A stretch of DNA of 64,000 nucleotides from Antitrichia curtipendula (GCA_951230915.1 OX579634.1:49613570-49677569); one strand, 5' to 3'. Shown: positions 1 through 12,868, counted from the first letter of the stretch. Notes: generated by a model from the letters alone, not told the origin. A program made the numbers and translations.

Positions 1-1449
1 GGCAATTCAAAAATTTCAGCGAGTGCCCATCGAGCAAGCAATTCAAATTGAAAGCCAGGGGGGGTAAGTGCTGATCAGGTGACATGAAATGTAAACCTCT
101 GTTAAATTCTCTACATAGAACATGCCCTAGAAGTCACCTGAGAAGCACTCTAAGCCTGATGACATCCTTCATGATCAATACTTAGAGTGAAGACTACTTT
201 AAAGATCCGGTCTTCCAAACTGAAGCCTACCTAAATTTCCCGACGTATCTAACAATAATATTTGACAAACCTACCAACCGTGGTGACTAGGAGAAATAAT
301 TTAAACCGTGAAACCTCCAGATTCGAATCAAGACTCGCCCTTAACTGTCGTTTACATCCTGCTAACTTGCAAACTCTATAATCTCCAAATAAGAAACTTT
401 CCGTCCATTCCACACGATACTACACGAACCATACTATCTTTAGCAAAATGATTACAATATAAGCCACTGCACAATCGACAAGGCACAATTTCTACTTTAT
501 CAGCTTGTACATTGAATTCACCAAATCTGATGCAGCGCACGAGTTACTATAAAAACATGATCACAGGATCTACAAGCAGGCCTCCGTCCTATAAGCAGGC
601 AGACCCAAGCCAAACAGATGAGCGTCAATGTTGAAGTGCTGCGTTACTGCATTCTTGGCTACATGTCGCAACATTCCGAGTGCATCACGACATCCCTTAC
701 GGACGAGGACTCAACCCCTAAAAGACCAATAATCGCAAATTGAGCCTTCTGTTACTATAGCAGATTTGAGTAGGTGTTAACGGGATTCTCTTTCGTCCAA
801 TACAGACAATATTCAATTCTTATTTATTGACAAACACATGCAGCGTTCTTCACCGGTTCCGCTGATGTACAATTTGGCCCATCTAAGTTATACTTTATAA
901 AATATGATCAATCGAATAGGTCGTCTTAAAACCACGACTCCTCGACCTTTCAGGGGTTTACCACTAAACCCTGCATAAACCCTAATTTTCCAGACTAAGC
1001 ATAAGCGCTTCTCCACATGAATTTCACTATATTGTCTATACAAATCTACGTGTCATGGTTCCAAATTTCTTAACCCTAACGCTACGTCATGTTCACCCAT
1101 AAATATGCACAGACCTAACGCTGAAACCATCAGTTTTTGTATATCCAACCTTCACGTCTATAATCTCCATAAACCCTGAATCAATTCGCAACTCCGTGCA
1201 CCCGGAGTAGGTTGTAAAGGACATCTTAACCCTAAACGTGACGGCCAAGCATTGAACAAATGACACTATCAAACGATCTCATTTGCAATTTCTTAAACCC
1301 TGGCACATAATGCAGACGAAAACCTCAAACCGCTGCCGGACTGAAACTCTTCCGGAGACATGAAAATCATAAACCATTCAACGAAGAAATGCAGGCTAAA
1401 GTCACCAATTTCGCCTATTCAGAGACAGAATTGTTCCACGGTTACTTAC
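1..1449. other. No gene seen; probably intron of the gene starting at 1783
   Basis: I see no convincing open frame or repeat here. The perfect 5' splice site at 1449 (minus strand, GTAAGT) means this stretch should be the first intron of the gene whose first exon is 1450-1783. Later exons would then lie beyond the left edge of the window. The base composition is mixed, without the long AT runs of the transposon-rich parts. Confidence 0.4.
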
Positions 1450-1783
1450 CACTTGCTTCAGTCTTCCCGCTTTCTCGAAGAGCCTCATTCTCAAGGGCCT
1501 CCTCCTTCAAAGCTCCCTCTTCGAGGAGTGCACCTTCAGCAGCTTCCTTGCCATCCTTCCCCGATCCATCGCCGTGTCCATCACGTCCCGACCCGGAGGA
1601 CAAGAAGCGCGACCACGAGGGACCGGCCCTGGCCCGCGACTGCGGCACCAGCGAGTCCCACAGCACCAACAAAGGCGCTCGATCCAGTCTTTCCGTCCCT
1701 GAAACGCCCCATTCCGGAAGCGGCGCAACTCTTCTCAGTCCATTCACTCGCCTTAGAGCGGCGGGTGCGATTGCTGCCAGCAT
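1450..1783 (-). CDS. Probable first coding exon of an unidentified gene, possible mitochondrial presequence
   Basis: The minus-strand frame opens with ATG at 1783 and stays open for 111 codons in a clearly GC-rich island. It then meets a consensus donor (exon ending AGTG, then GTAAGT) at phase 1. The N-terminus (MLAAIAPAALRRVNGLRRVA) is rich in Ala and Arg and lacks acidic residues. Further on comes WSRFLSSGSG, like a mitochondrial presequence with a cleavage region. The remainder is Gly/Asp/Lys/Glu-rich low complexity (residues about 70-111). The plus-strand ORFs over the same bases look like GC-driven shadows. I do not recognise the protein; downstream exons are off the left edge. The call rests on composition, the splice site and the targeting-like N-terminus. 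Confidence 0.45.
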
Positions 1784-2352
1784 AGATCTCCTTCCCGAAT
1801 CCCAACCACGCCCTTAATTACCGATTCCCCTTCTTTCCGAAACCAAACCTTACCACAAATACACCTCAACCGATCCTTTCCGCACCTCAAATCGAAAATA
1901 TGTAATCAAAGCTCCGTAATCAAAGCTCTGTGATCAAAATGCCTTAATCACAAACAGCGGGGCAATTCTCTTGGGCAAGAAAAAGTTCCCGGAAGACAAA
2001 TCTTCCCCAAAATCTCTCAAAGCCAATCCTGAACTCAAATCACTCAAAATGTCGCAAAACGTCTCCAGAAAAGCTCGAATACTGCTCAGAGGAATGCTCT
2101 GAATGGACTGAAAAGGCGATGTAAACAGGAGCGGTGGGAGTGGTGCGGAGGGAAATATGTGACAGTGCAAAATTGATGTGAAGGACGAGAACTTAGTGAG
2201 ACGGGAACTCGGGAAGACAGTGGACTCGGGAAGCTTGGAAGGAACTGGAATGCTCTCATGTTCGTTCCGTCATCATCATCCATGGGATGAACAGATGATA
2301 CTGGATGAATTTCATCGGTCGTGTTAATACGATGGTATATCTGAAGAACTCT
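1784..2352. other. 5' flank of the 1783 gene; no gene seen
   Basis: This is the upstream side of the putative first exon and probably holds its promoter and 5' UTR. I see no clear TATA box or repeat. Short ORFs on the minus strand (2086-2283, 1934-2170) have no features of real proteins. Confidence 0.3.
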
Positions 2353-2630
2353 TTAACCCCTAAATGCCCAAAGCACCATATTTGTGTGTCATTTGAACAT
2401 TGAAGTAGATTTTGAGAAGTTGTAAATTGATTATGGGTATGCATGTTATGTTCTTTAGCCTCATATTTTTTTCATGACCTCAATTTCAGATTTGACTTGT
2501 TAAAAGTGAATTGGGTGACTTCAAATCACTTTCATAGTTTGAACACCCTCTTGATCAAACTTGTTAATCTTTTAATCCGTAAGTGATGTTGTTGTGTTGT
2601 TTTTTCCTCTGTGATCCATAACACATTGTG
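2353..2630 (+). mobile_element. piggyBac-like MITE, left end only
   Basis: It starts with TTAA (2353-2356) followed by CCCCTAAATGCCCAAAG, the terminal motif shared with the elements at 52835, 8774 and 54082. The interior is recognisably related to 52839-54013. Both contain a 'gtagattttgagaag' block, a 'gacttcaaatcacttt' block and 'cttttaatccgtaagtgat' in the same order. Homology fades after about 2630 and I cannot find the matching right end, so this is a truncated copy. Confidence 0.55.
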
Positions 2631-2999
2631 GGCGCTAGATTACTCACCCTTGGTAATAAAGCGAGCACCGACTAGGTTCTATGTTTTTATCCACTTTTTT
2701 AATATATGGGGGTGTCGTGAGCGTGGTCCACTGTGCCATTCAAGCAATGGATCTTTTTTGCTAACGTTTCCTAAGTGTCGTGGATGGGTAGCAAAAATAA
2801 TTAGAAATGCATGTGATAACTAGGCTAACTGCAATGATCAAGGGTGATAGTGAATTTTAACTTCCTACTATCTATCCTATGTCTATCCTATGTCTAGGGT
2901 ATGTCTAGGGTTGACTGGGTAGTTGGCGTCATTTCTAACCTCCCTAACTACGTGAAAGGGGAACATTTATGTTCCTTCCATGAACCCCTAAGACTATCT

Positions 3000-3560
3000 T
3001 TTGTGTTTTGACACTCCACTTGGAAGTTCTACTTCTAAAGACTAATCCTAAAGCTCAACTTTTACTCTAATTTTCAACCTCTAAATGTAACTCTAGATAT
3101 TTACTCCTTAGTACTAACTCTAGTTTTTAACTTCCAAATTTGACTCTAGATTTTGACCTTTACTTTCGGGTTTTTTTCCTAAATTAACTCTAGAATTTAT
3201 CCTTGAAGTTTAACTCTATCTTTTGACTTTTAATCTTGATTTTTATTTCTAGAAATTAGCTCTACAATTTAACTTCTATACTAATTTTTACTTCTACTTT
3301 GAGTGTTGATTTTACTCTAACTTTTTGCTTCTCAATTACCTCTAAAATTTAACCTCTAAATTTAATGCTAACTTTTGACTTTTAACTCTAAGTCTTTACT
3401 TTCTAACTTAACTTTAAGATTTGACTTGAGAATTTCACTCCTAGATTACGCTTCCAAATTAACTCTAACCGGTTTACTTTCCAAAGTTAACTCTAGATTT
3501 TTAACTTCTAATTAATCCCTAGTTTAAATCCTAGATTCTCCTTCTAATCTAAATTCCTAA
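3000..3560. repeat. Degenerate pyrimidine-rich short tandem repeat
   Basis: About 560 bp of a loosely repeated ~20-25-bp phrase of the type 'aactctagatttttgactt' / 'cttctaaatttaactct'. Spacing is irregular and copies are diverged, so it looks like an old decayed minisatellite. There is no coding potential. Confidence 0.6.
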
Positions 3561-4985
3561 TTTCCGTCCATGGTTACTTTGGGATGAAATTTTAATTCAA
3601 TTCCTCCGTTTACCCCCTACTACTTAACTTATCCTAATACAATCGACTCGAAGCCAAATCCTAAGTGTAGTATGTTTTCGGAAACCTCTATCCCTAATCT
3701 AGCAATTTTTGGATCTAACTCTTACTTGCACTAATCACGGCTTGCTAATCGCGCGTAAAGGGCTAAATAAGAAAATCAATGCTATTTAGAGAAAAACACC
3801 AAGGATTAATTCAAAAACTCACCTCTTCACTGCCGGTGTCAAAGATAAGTTCGTCCACATCTACGTGCACATCCTCATGCTCCATGGTGGTCCTTGATTT
3901 TATTTGAATCTCTCCCAAGCTCACCGCTTATTTTAGAAAATTAATACACCCGTGCGATCTAAACTTCTTCTTTCTTTTCTTCCTTCCCTTTCTTTCTTCT
4001 TCTCTTCTTCTACACTAACACTATTCCACCTAAGCTTTTATGGATGTCTTACAATTATAGACTCCAACTCCGAGGAGGTTTTAATGTCCTTCCTACCCTC
4101 TTACGCAATTTATCTTTGTGTCATCTTAATTCACCTTCTAATGGTTACTACGAATTCTTAAGATCTCCTTTCCTAAGTCTTCCTAATTCTAGGCCTAGGT
4201 CACTATTTATTGTGTCTCCCACTTCTTCTCCTATTTCATCCTATTTTCTTCTAATCCTCCTCCATTGTGTGTAGAGCGGACTTTTTTGTTGGTAAGAGTG
4301 AGATTTTCTTGTGTGCAGGTACGGTGGTGCTCCGCTCTTTTCTTCCTCCTCCCTTTTCCTTCCCCTCTTGTATTTTTGTGGTCGTGTTTTCCTCAAGTAA
4401 CTTTTGGCCCCTAGTTTTAGTTTTTAGAACCTTGAACCTAGAAACCCCCAAAAAAACAAAAAAACTCAAGCACCCCAAAAAACCCTGGAGTGAACCCCAA
4501 GCCCCTGGACTGCTAACTCAACCGACTCCCAAACTGCTGAACCCCAAACCCTTGGACTGCTGACCCACCCCGACTAGACAGACCCCCTCTTCCGAACTGT
4601 TGAATCCCCCGACTGGACAGACCCCGACCCCCGCTGCTGACCGGATTGGGCTAGACCTCGACTGAACTGAGCCTCGATCCCCACTAGACTAATTTGGAGG
4701 GGGTCTGGTTGGTCTCCTTTCTTTTCTTTTCTTTTTTAATTTGGAATTTTTGGTTTTGGGCTTGGGACTGGACTAGAAAATTTTCTATTTTAGGGTACAA
4801 AAAAAACCCGGACGTATAGACTTGGGTAGGCTAGGTTGCTAAGGTTTGAGGGACAACACAAGAAAAATGGACGTACACAACTGGGGTGAAATGATTTGCT
4901 AAACTAATTGTTTTGGAAGCTAAACTTTGGATTTTTCCAAGAAGGTCTTGGAAACTAGACTTTGGGACTAAGGGTTATAGAGGTT
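3561..4985. other. No gene seen; C-rich low-complexity stretch inside
   Basis: No convincing gene. Around 4440-4640 is a C-rich, irregularly repeated phrase ('ccccgactggacagacccc', 'ggactgctgaccc'). The 98-aa plus-strand ORF at 4267-4563 runs into this low-complexity DNA and shows no domain. I read the region as transposon-derived or simple sequence. Confidence 0.35.
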
Positions 4986-5185
4986 CAAAGCTTCGCCGTA
5001 AAGTTGGGTTTAACACCAACTTTAGGACTTGCGACACTCTAGTGTTTCAAAGCTTCGCCGTAAAGTTGGGTTTAACACCAACTTTAGGACTTGCAACACT
5101 CTAGTGTTTCAATGCTCCGCCGTCTAGAATTGTTTTAACACACACTATAGGACTTGACGTTGTCACTAGTTCAAAGGTTCGTCGT
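4986..5185 (+). repeat. 62-bp tandem repeat, about 3-4 copies
   Basis: Units begin 'caaagcttcgccg' at 4986 and 5048, and in decayed form at 5110 and 5172, so the period is 62 bp. The first two units are nearly identical and the last two increasingly diverged. An isolated start-like copy lies at 5271. A G11 run at about 5190-5200 follows. Confidence 0.8.
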
Positions 5186-6196
5186 CCCCGGGGGGGGGGG
5201 GATCCACACAACAAGGGGGATTTCTGAAGAGGGTAGAAAAGACACATTTAGCAAAACACATATGACAAGGTCAAAGCTTCGCCGTTCCGAGGAGGGTCCA
5301 CACAACGAGGGGAATGTTTAGAAGAGGATGGGAACATGTAAGTAACAAGAACCAACACAATAGGACACTTAGAAACACACAACTTCACATGCTAAAGGCC
5401 CCCCAAAACGGCATCGCCAAGGTATGGTGGGGGATGCTCTAGGGTTAGTGCAAGACACCAAAGACTCTTAAAACCTCACACGTTAGATCACAAAATGCAC
5501 AAGAGAGAGAGAGGGGCTTCGCACTTACAACAAGGTATCAAAAACTACACCAAAGAGTATGCAAAGCAAGGTAGAAGGACCTCCAAGAACCTTCAAAGTT
5601 TGAGAATAAGCAACAATGGAGCCAAAAGTGCTCTGAAAACACCGTAGAGGTTTTGGGCTTCAAACGCCAAAATATCCAAAATAACTTGGACCCGCGGATC
5701 CAAAACAAGAATTGGGGGTGTTTCAGAGAGAAAAATGGGGACCTTAAATAGGTTTTCAAGGGCCCACCCCTCCCTCTAGAGTTCTAAAGTAACCTTATCA
5801 ATTTGGATTTTCATCCTCATCCTCAAAGATTTTCATCCTAATCCCTAAAAATCTACTTCTACCATCTACGCTGAACCAACATTTTAACTTTTGGAGATTA
5901 ACTCCAATCGTCGAACGGATTGCGCCGTTGGCTCCAAATTGCCATATTTAGTCCAAAATTCCCAACCCCCCATATCGAGGCCAAAAACCATCCTAGGCTA
6001 ATTTAGTTTTAAAATCAAATCATGGTAAAATCCTAGATCTTGGGGGTCTCCTATTTTGAGAAATGTGAACAGCCTAAGGTCTCCGGTAGGTGCAAGAGAG
6101 TCGGAAAGGACTCTTGGTTGACTTCGTTTTGCCATCGTATGGTCCCGGAATGCCGGTCAACGCGGCGGGGACCCCGCCACGTGGTTAATTCCCAAG

Positions 6197-6341
6197 GAAT
6201 CTCGCCGGTTTGGGTACTTGCCGCTATCGGAATGTTGTAAAACTTCACGGAGCGCATTATTAACATAAAAGAAGCTAGTCTAATTTTTAGTGAGATTTTC
6301 TTGTAACGTGGGTAATTTCCATGAAATTCCCGTTGGAGGTT
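6197..6341 (-). repeat. Diverged inverted repeat, left member
   Basis: Read on the minus strand, this block aligns with 8520-8667 on the plus strand. It shares 'aaaatctcactaaaaatta' and a following 'ctagct..ttttatg.taata'. The open frames also translate to related strings (NLQREFHGNY... versus NLQWKIHKNY...; KISLKIRLASFMLI versus KISLKINLAFFMLI). The two copies probably derive from one transposon or LTR family inserted in opposite orientations. Confidence 0.6.
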
Positions 6342-6659
6342 AGAAGGGTTGACCACCCGGAAAAGGTTCTTCTACAAGTCGGAAGATGACAAGAATTTCC
6401 ACGTGACCTCTCAGGGAGTCGCATGAAAGACGTGCAAGTGCATTTCCGTACCTGGCACGATTGGGTAGTAGAGATAAAATTGGCCATCTCCTTGAATTAG
6501 CGACGGTACAGGAATCTTTTACAGATAGAGGAATTTTGGCGAATTGATTTTGTCGTTGGACTCCTGGCATGAAATTTATCCTAGAACACCATCCTTGAGC
6601 TGTAGATTCCTCCACGGGCTTGGGCTTGCGTCAGTGGCTCCTGCATGCTAACAATCGAG

Positions 6660-8500
6660 GTTTTGGGAATTTATCGATCTGATGGGGAATTCTAAACCTA
6701 ACTCTGGGACCCGACCTAGTGGCCTCGCTGTGGATCCCTCGGACTGACTTTGACATGAATTGCCACATTCATGGTGGGATTTAGCCCTTTTGAGACTATG
6801 TGACTTAAATCCTCCAAATCTAACCGTTTTGTTCTTTCTACCTTATTTTTGGGCCAGGTTTGGTGGGATTCTAAGTCTAAACACAAATCTAGACCAAATA
6901 TTATAATGGGTATGATACAACCTTATTCTGGTTCTACACTCTTTTTATGGCTTTTTGTATACTTTTATCAACTTTAAATTGCAAATTTCCAAAAAAATAA
7001 TTCTACGAGTCCCAAGTGACAAATCAGGAGTTCACACACATCTAATTTGAATTCATACAGCTACAATTTTAAAAACATCGATAAAACTAATAAAAATTTG
7101 AGTTTTTTATTCAATTTTAAACAAACTCCAAGATGCTCAACAAAAGCCTTGGACATTTAGAGGTCCGCATTTTGTTTTGCTTCTTAACATACAAGGTCTA
7201 GTTTTGAATACAAAAATTTGCATGAAAGAATCTCCTATTGTGATGACTCTGAGTATTTTTATATAGCAAGGTAGGATAACCTCTAAGCCTCTCTAAAATT
7301 TGTAAATTTATTGGACATTGTTATTTTTTGTGACTTAAGAAACACATGTTCAAGAAATTTGAGCACAAGTCCAACCCAAATGCACATAAGATAGTCTTGC
7401 TCTTCTTTCTAGAACTGATTGCATTTGGGGAGAAGAAAAATGGAATTGGCATCTTAACCAAGTCACTTCATATTTATTTGGGCCGTTCATGAACTTAGTA
7501 ACAAATTTTTGAAGTTAAAACATAGTAGTCACTGAAAATGATCACTGCTTGAAATGTTTACTATTGTTACATTGAAGAAAGTAAAATGTACTTCTATATT
7601 AGTAATTACTTTATTAAAGCAGGGTGCTTTTTAGATCATCCTATCTTACATTGTTTTCAAGAAGGCACTAGAGTTAGTTATAAAGTAAACCCTAATTTGT
7701 AGAATGGTGTTAGAGGAAGGTTTAACTAAGGTTTGCTTTATATCTAGAATCTAGACTAATTTGTTGGGTAATAGACCCAAAATTCTCACTTGTGATTGGA
7801 CAGAAGGCTAAAATTAGTCTGGACACCTCTAGTGAGCTCCTATTTTATTACTTGGGACTTACTAGGTTTTGTTTTTTTTAGTATTTTGAGTATAACTTAT
7901 TATACAAAAAGCCCTAAGAAGAGAATAAAGTCAAAATAGGTATATCACATGCCATTATAGTATTTGGTCCTAAATAGTGTGTTTTTCCTAAAATTGAACC
8001 CAAATTATGCATGTAAATAGGGTAGAAATCTGAAAAGTGTACATATTGTAGTACCTAAGTAGATTTGCCCAAATTGTCTAAACTTGCCTTATATATGATA
8101 AAACATGGTTAAATTGGTCCGAGAAAACCTATGTAAGAATCCTAGGTCAATCTCAGAGAGAAGTTTTGATTTCTCCATTATATCGACAAAATAATGGAAA
8201 CCCCAATTATTAGCCAACAGGTGAAGAAAACTCAAAATCGACTAGAGGAGGGCATCTACAATATAAGTTTGGTGGTTCTAGGTGGGAATCACGGTAGGAG
8301 TCTAATGACAAAGTTGGTTTGCCAAGATTCTCCCTTGTATAAAAGATTCCATGTTCACTAAAAGTTAAAGGAGATAGCAGGATTTGATTATCTTTCTTTG
8401 AATGTGCAAAGTAAGAATATGAGCTTTCATATCTTTTATAAAATTCCGTGCGAGGTTCTTCAAAAGTTCCGTAATTTTCTAGTAGTTAGAAAATATTTTT
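6660..8500. other. Gene-free AT-rich DNA
   Basis: No ORF of note, no recognisable RNA gene and no clear repeat unit. It is probably decayed transposon sequence. Confidence 0.3.
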
Positions 8501-8519
8501 TCAAATGGGCAATTGCCAA

Positions 8520-8667
8520 AATTTACAATGGAAAATTCATAAAAATTACCTGGGGTGTAGTAAAATCTCACTAAAAATTAATCTAGCTTTTTTTATGCTA
8601 ATAAAACGCCCCAACAAGTTTCAAGGCATTTCAATAGCCAAAAGACCCAAAACTAACGAGATTCTCC
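8520..8667 (+). repeat. Diverged inverted repeat, right member
   Basis: Partner of 6197-6341 in opposite orientation. It is diverged but alignable over about 150 bp. I could not establish element boundaries or a coding function. The 80-aa ORF here (8505-8747) is related only to its partner. Confidence 0.6.
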
Positions 8668-8773
8668 CAAAACCAATAAATTTGAAGATTACATGGAATA
8701 GACTAGCGTTCCAAGAGCATACAAAGTTAGAATGGGGCCCGGATTAGGTCTTTTCTTATTCCATTTTAATTAC

Positions 8774-9707
8774 TTAACCCCTAAAGTCCCAAGGCCATTT
8801 TTCCATCAAAAACCACTCAAAACTGCCATCTCTAGAGCAAAGAGAAAAAAAACAAATTTAATGTTTATTTTGCATATTTAACCGTAGGATCTTGTACTAG
8901 ACTAGTGTAAAAATGTGTGGAAGAAATTTCATTAATTTTGACCATGTAGATTGCAAGATATTTGCATTTAAAGTGAAGGAATCTAGTTTTTTTGTACCTT
9001 GCTCAACTACATTTTTTGGCTTTGAATCTTTTAAACTTAAAATTTTTGCTCTAATGATTTTGAATTTCTAATTTTTTATAATGAAGAAATGAATTGAGAA
9101 TCTGGAAAATAAAAATTTAAGAAGAAACACTTAGTTTTCACTCATTAAAAAATTGTTAAGTAGAAGTGGGTTCAAGATTGAAGGAAAAATTAAATCATTA
9201 ATAGCTCTAAGATAGAATTGAAATATACTAATCTCAACGGTGAGATTGTTCTAGCAAGAAATCTTGACCTTGTGAAACTTTTTTTATTTTTAAATTATTA
9301 AAATTGAATTCAGAAATGAGTCCTAGAAGTTATTTTTTCAAAAAGATGCTCTAACTGCCCGAAAAATAAGATTGACCATAACTTTTGCATAACAAATCCA
9401 AATGGAATGAATCAAAGCTTCCCATGTAAATAAAAATAAAATACATATGAAAAAAAAAATTTTAAAATTTAATTTTAATTTTTTTTGAGGATTTTTTTCT
9501 GCTCGCCGAACTAAAATTTGGGGTTTTTGTGCCATAACTTTTGCTCCCGGGCACCGATTGAAATAAAAATTACATTTTCGGAAAGATAATGTGATTCTCT
9601 ATCTTTACAAAAAAAATTCAGAAAATCACAAAAAATATTGAGACTGTAGGAGCCTGCCCGAAATCCATTTTGTTCCTCGAGGGGACAATTGGGACTTTAG
9701 GGATTAA
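8774..9707. mobile_element. piggyBac-like MITE with TTAA target duplications
   Basis: A 926-bp element (8778-9703) is flanked by TTAA at 8774-8777 and 9704-9707. The ends read CCCCTAAAGTCCCAA on the left and, reverse-complemented, TCCCTAAAGTCCCAA on the right: 14 of 15 match. TTAA target duplication with a C-rich terminus is the piggyBac hallmark. The interior phrase 'aaccgtaggatcttgta' plus 'gtagattgcaaga' recurs at 54189-54270, so the two belong to one family. There is no coding capacity, so it is non-autonomous. Confidence 0.75.
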
Positions 9708-12107
9708 GAACCTAAACTAGTTACTTTCGACAGAAAAGTCAACCTCCAAAAGTTAGGTTTTTAACATTTTTAGATTTTAAGTTGATGCTAGGTTTTGATG
9801 AGATTTTGAAGACGGGAAAAGGGGAGTAGATTTCTGGTAGACTATAAATGGCCTTCTTAAGTCAATGGCACAATCCATTTGTGATTTAGAGTGTTTATCC
9901 AAAAGTTAGAAGTTTGAACCAATAGAAAAGTAGAAAATTGCAAATATCTAGTTTAAAAGTGGTAAAACTTAGATTACCACTTGGTAAGTGAAGTGGGGGA
10001 GATCCTTGGGAGTTATTATATAAAGGGGCTTTCTTCTCTCATTAATCAACCATTTTCTAATGTGAAGTTTGCTTTCTTATTCAATCTCTGAGTTTGGCCA
10101 ATTTTTGACCATTTTTGTGTTTATATGGTGTTTTTGGATCCCTTTCTAGCTCATTTGTGAATTTTAGAGCATTCTTGAAGGACTTCAAGGTCCCTAAAAG
10201 TTTTGTTCCTTGGTTTGTATTTTAAGTGTTATTTTTTGGTGAAAGTAAGAGTCAAATACTAATCCTAAAGAGTTCCCAACCCAAGATTAGCTACGCTACT
10301 AGTTGATTCTTTCTAGAGTCCTTGTCTTTGTGGTTTTGTTGTTGCACGAGTTCCTTGGTGAGAATTCCAAATTACTATAAATCCCCTAGAGCCTTGACTG
10401 CAAAGTAGTTATATACTTAATATACATGTTTATTTGTATCTTTGATTATTTGGAAAATATATATGTGGTGAAGTTTTGACTTCATATAATACTAACCTTG
10501 CTTAAAATCCATCTTTTATTAGTTGAAAGAAAACAAATGACAAAGCTTTGAACTTGTATACAAAGTTCAAGAAAAATCCAAGTAATTTTATTTGTTTGAG
10601 TGGATATGAAATAGAATATAAGCAAAAATTAGTACTTTCATTGTCAACTAAAAAAGAAGGCAAAAGTGATAGTAGAGAGGTCCAGCATGATATTACAGAA
10701 TTGTAAAAGTTATATTACATAAATTGTAGCATGATATTATGAAACTATAGAATTATATTATAGAAAACAAAGAGTGATAATACAGAACTAAAAAAAAGGT
10801 ATAAAAAACAAAACAAAACAGAGAGTGAGAGGAAGTTGAAGGAGTGAGAGAAAAGGTGAGAGGTAGGTGAGGGGGATGAGAGGTGAATGAGACAGAGTGG
10901 GTTGGAAGTCAAAGAGTAGAGTGTGAGAAAATATTTGAGTGAATTGAGTTGATGAGAGATTGAGAGGTGTTTAAAAAAAATTCTAGAGAGAATTAGAGAG
11001 AATGTGAGGTTTTGAAGAAATAATTTCTAGAGGGACTAGGAAGAGTCTTATCAAAGCTTCAAAATTTTGGGGAGCAATGAAAGAGGTTCACAACAATGGA
11101 TATACAAAGCAAACAAGTAGGATAGATCACTCATGTCTAAGACCAATAGGACTTGTTAGCATGTGTTCCGCATTTGGATTGGTTGTCGCTTGAACGAGGT
11201 CCGAGACCCGTTCTATGGCGTAACACTTGATTAGAAGGAGTTGTAGATGGAGAATCCTAAGGTTAATACACGCTGCTCAGCTTCTCTATAGTACACTTTC
11301 TGAGCAATGGGAAGCTCTACATGTCTACTTTGATTGGAGGTGGTGCCCACCCAAAAGGCTACAGAAAATTTCTAAGAGTAGCATGCGGAGCTCCCCTCCT
11401 TTCTGATGACTTTGTAAGACACGTCCTCTTATGGGCCTGCGTATTGGATGTCAGTCCTTTACGGCGATAGGCACCGATCCCTCTCCCCCTACTTGACAAG
11501 TGTTGTCCCCACGGTCAACGATAGCTGTTTATTTTGATAAGATTTTTCCCAAGTAGTCGTTGATCAATGATCACGCCCTCTTTGAGATTTTCAATGGCGG
11601 AATGAAGCTACTTGGAGTCACGTTCATCTTTGGCCATGCTGAATTGACTTCTCGTGACTATTTGGGTCTAGGCCTTGGGAACCCTCATCCACTCCACACG
11701 TAGATTCTCATGTAGGCATCTTCTAGCCATATCTTGGGCTTCAGACTTCATTGCTATTATCGGGATAAGGTTTCTCTTGAATGAATGCAAGAATTGTAAC
11801 AAGGAACCCTTGTGGATTGTCTTCTTCAACCCGTATTGCCACTAGAAGAAAAACATGTCCGCCACAACTAGCTAAAATGCAACTAAGTATCCTATACAAC
11901 TATAGCCCTCTCTATTTGCACCAAACTCTTACATCATTGTTTGCATCATTGTTTTACATCAATAGTACAATATTTTAGTTGCGAAATAGTTGTAGAATGA
12001 AGTAGATACATTGTTTCAGTCGCAAAAAAGTCATAAAATGAAATGCAGGATTATAAAAGTTGTAAAAGAATTCAAATTTAGAATGATTGTGAATTATTCT
12101 CCATCAT
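9708..12107. other. Gene-free flank left of the giant element
   Basis: I see no gene. About 10800-11000 is purine-rich (repeated 'gagag'/'gtgagag'). The remainder is AT-rich with only short ORFs. The last bases before the giant element read '...tctccATCAT', the candidate target duplication. Confidence 0.35.
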
Positions 12108-12134
12108 GCCATATTTAACTACTTCTGGACTTTG
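12108..12134 (+). repeat. Left terminal inverted repeat of the giant element
   Basis: 27 bp, matching the right end at all but positions 4 (A/C) and 18 (C/T). Its inner end lies in a perfect 20-bp palindrome, CTGGACTTTGCAAAGTCCAG (12125-12144). The right end instead carries two direct copies of the 8-mer GGACTTTG. Confidence 0.75.
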
Positions 12135-12150
12135 CAAAGTCCAGAAATAA

Positions 12151-12240
12151 AGAAGTGCTGAAATCCCATGATGTTTTCCTATGTACCTGGATAACTAGAA
12201 GTGTTGAAATCCCATGATGTTTTCCTATGTATCTGGATAT
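12151..12240 (+). repeat. Left subterminal direct repeat, about 47-bp unit, two copies
   Basis: Two near-identical units, each containing 'gaaatcccatgatgttttcc' followed by 'tatgta.ctggata'. The shared 'gaaatcccatgatg' is a half-copy of the element-wide palindromic motif. It therefore fits a subterminal protein-binding array just inside the TIR. Confidence 0.7.
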
Positions 12241-12868
12241 CTACCGATATATTATTGTTTTGCGTGCAAATATTTTGGAGGCGTTTACAGTGTAAGCAGT
12301 GCTTCATGTGCTATAATGTCAAGGAATTCTATGGCAATTGTTCCATCCTTCTTGGTGGTCTTATACGGAAGCCGTCTTATAGATAAGACGGCTAAGGCTG
12401 GTCCGCGTTTATCAGGAGATCACATGATGAATAAATGCTTGAAGCAAACAAGCCTCTAACAACCAAGTAGACAAACTATAAGTGTCTTTAATACCTATGT
12501 ATACTATTTCAACTAAAATTCCATCACAATTGAGAAAAAAGATGAAGTCTGCACTCCATCGACATTGAGAAGACTATATTCTAATTTCCATGCACATGTA
12601 AATGACATCTACTGTAATAACAAAGAAAACAGAACCCTATATTCAACTCTGGGGCGCGTAGTGATTTAATACCATGAACATACATATTCATCATGATATC
12701 ATATGCTATTTCATGTCACAAACAACATCATTGAAGAAGATTGATGTACATCAACCTAACCTGCATAGACAACTTTTCCATAGAATTGAAGTTGTCACAT
12801 CAATTATTGATTGGACAATGCGTCGTGAGATCTCACAATGATCGAGAAGGCCCCGATACAGTACTCTA

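Noticed and set aside
1360..1817. Two plus-strand ORFs of about 141 aa
   Set aside because: They overlap the better-supported minus-strand exon and have composition-driven Ser/Pro/Arg sequences without splice support.
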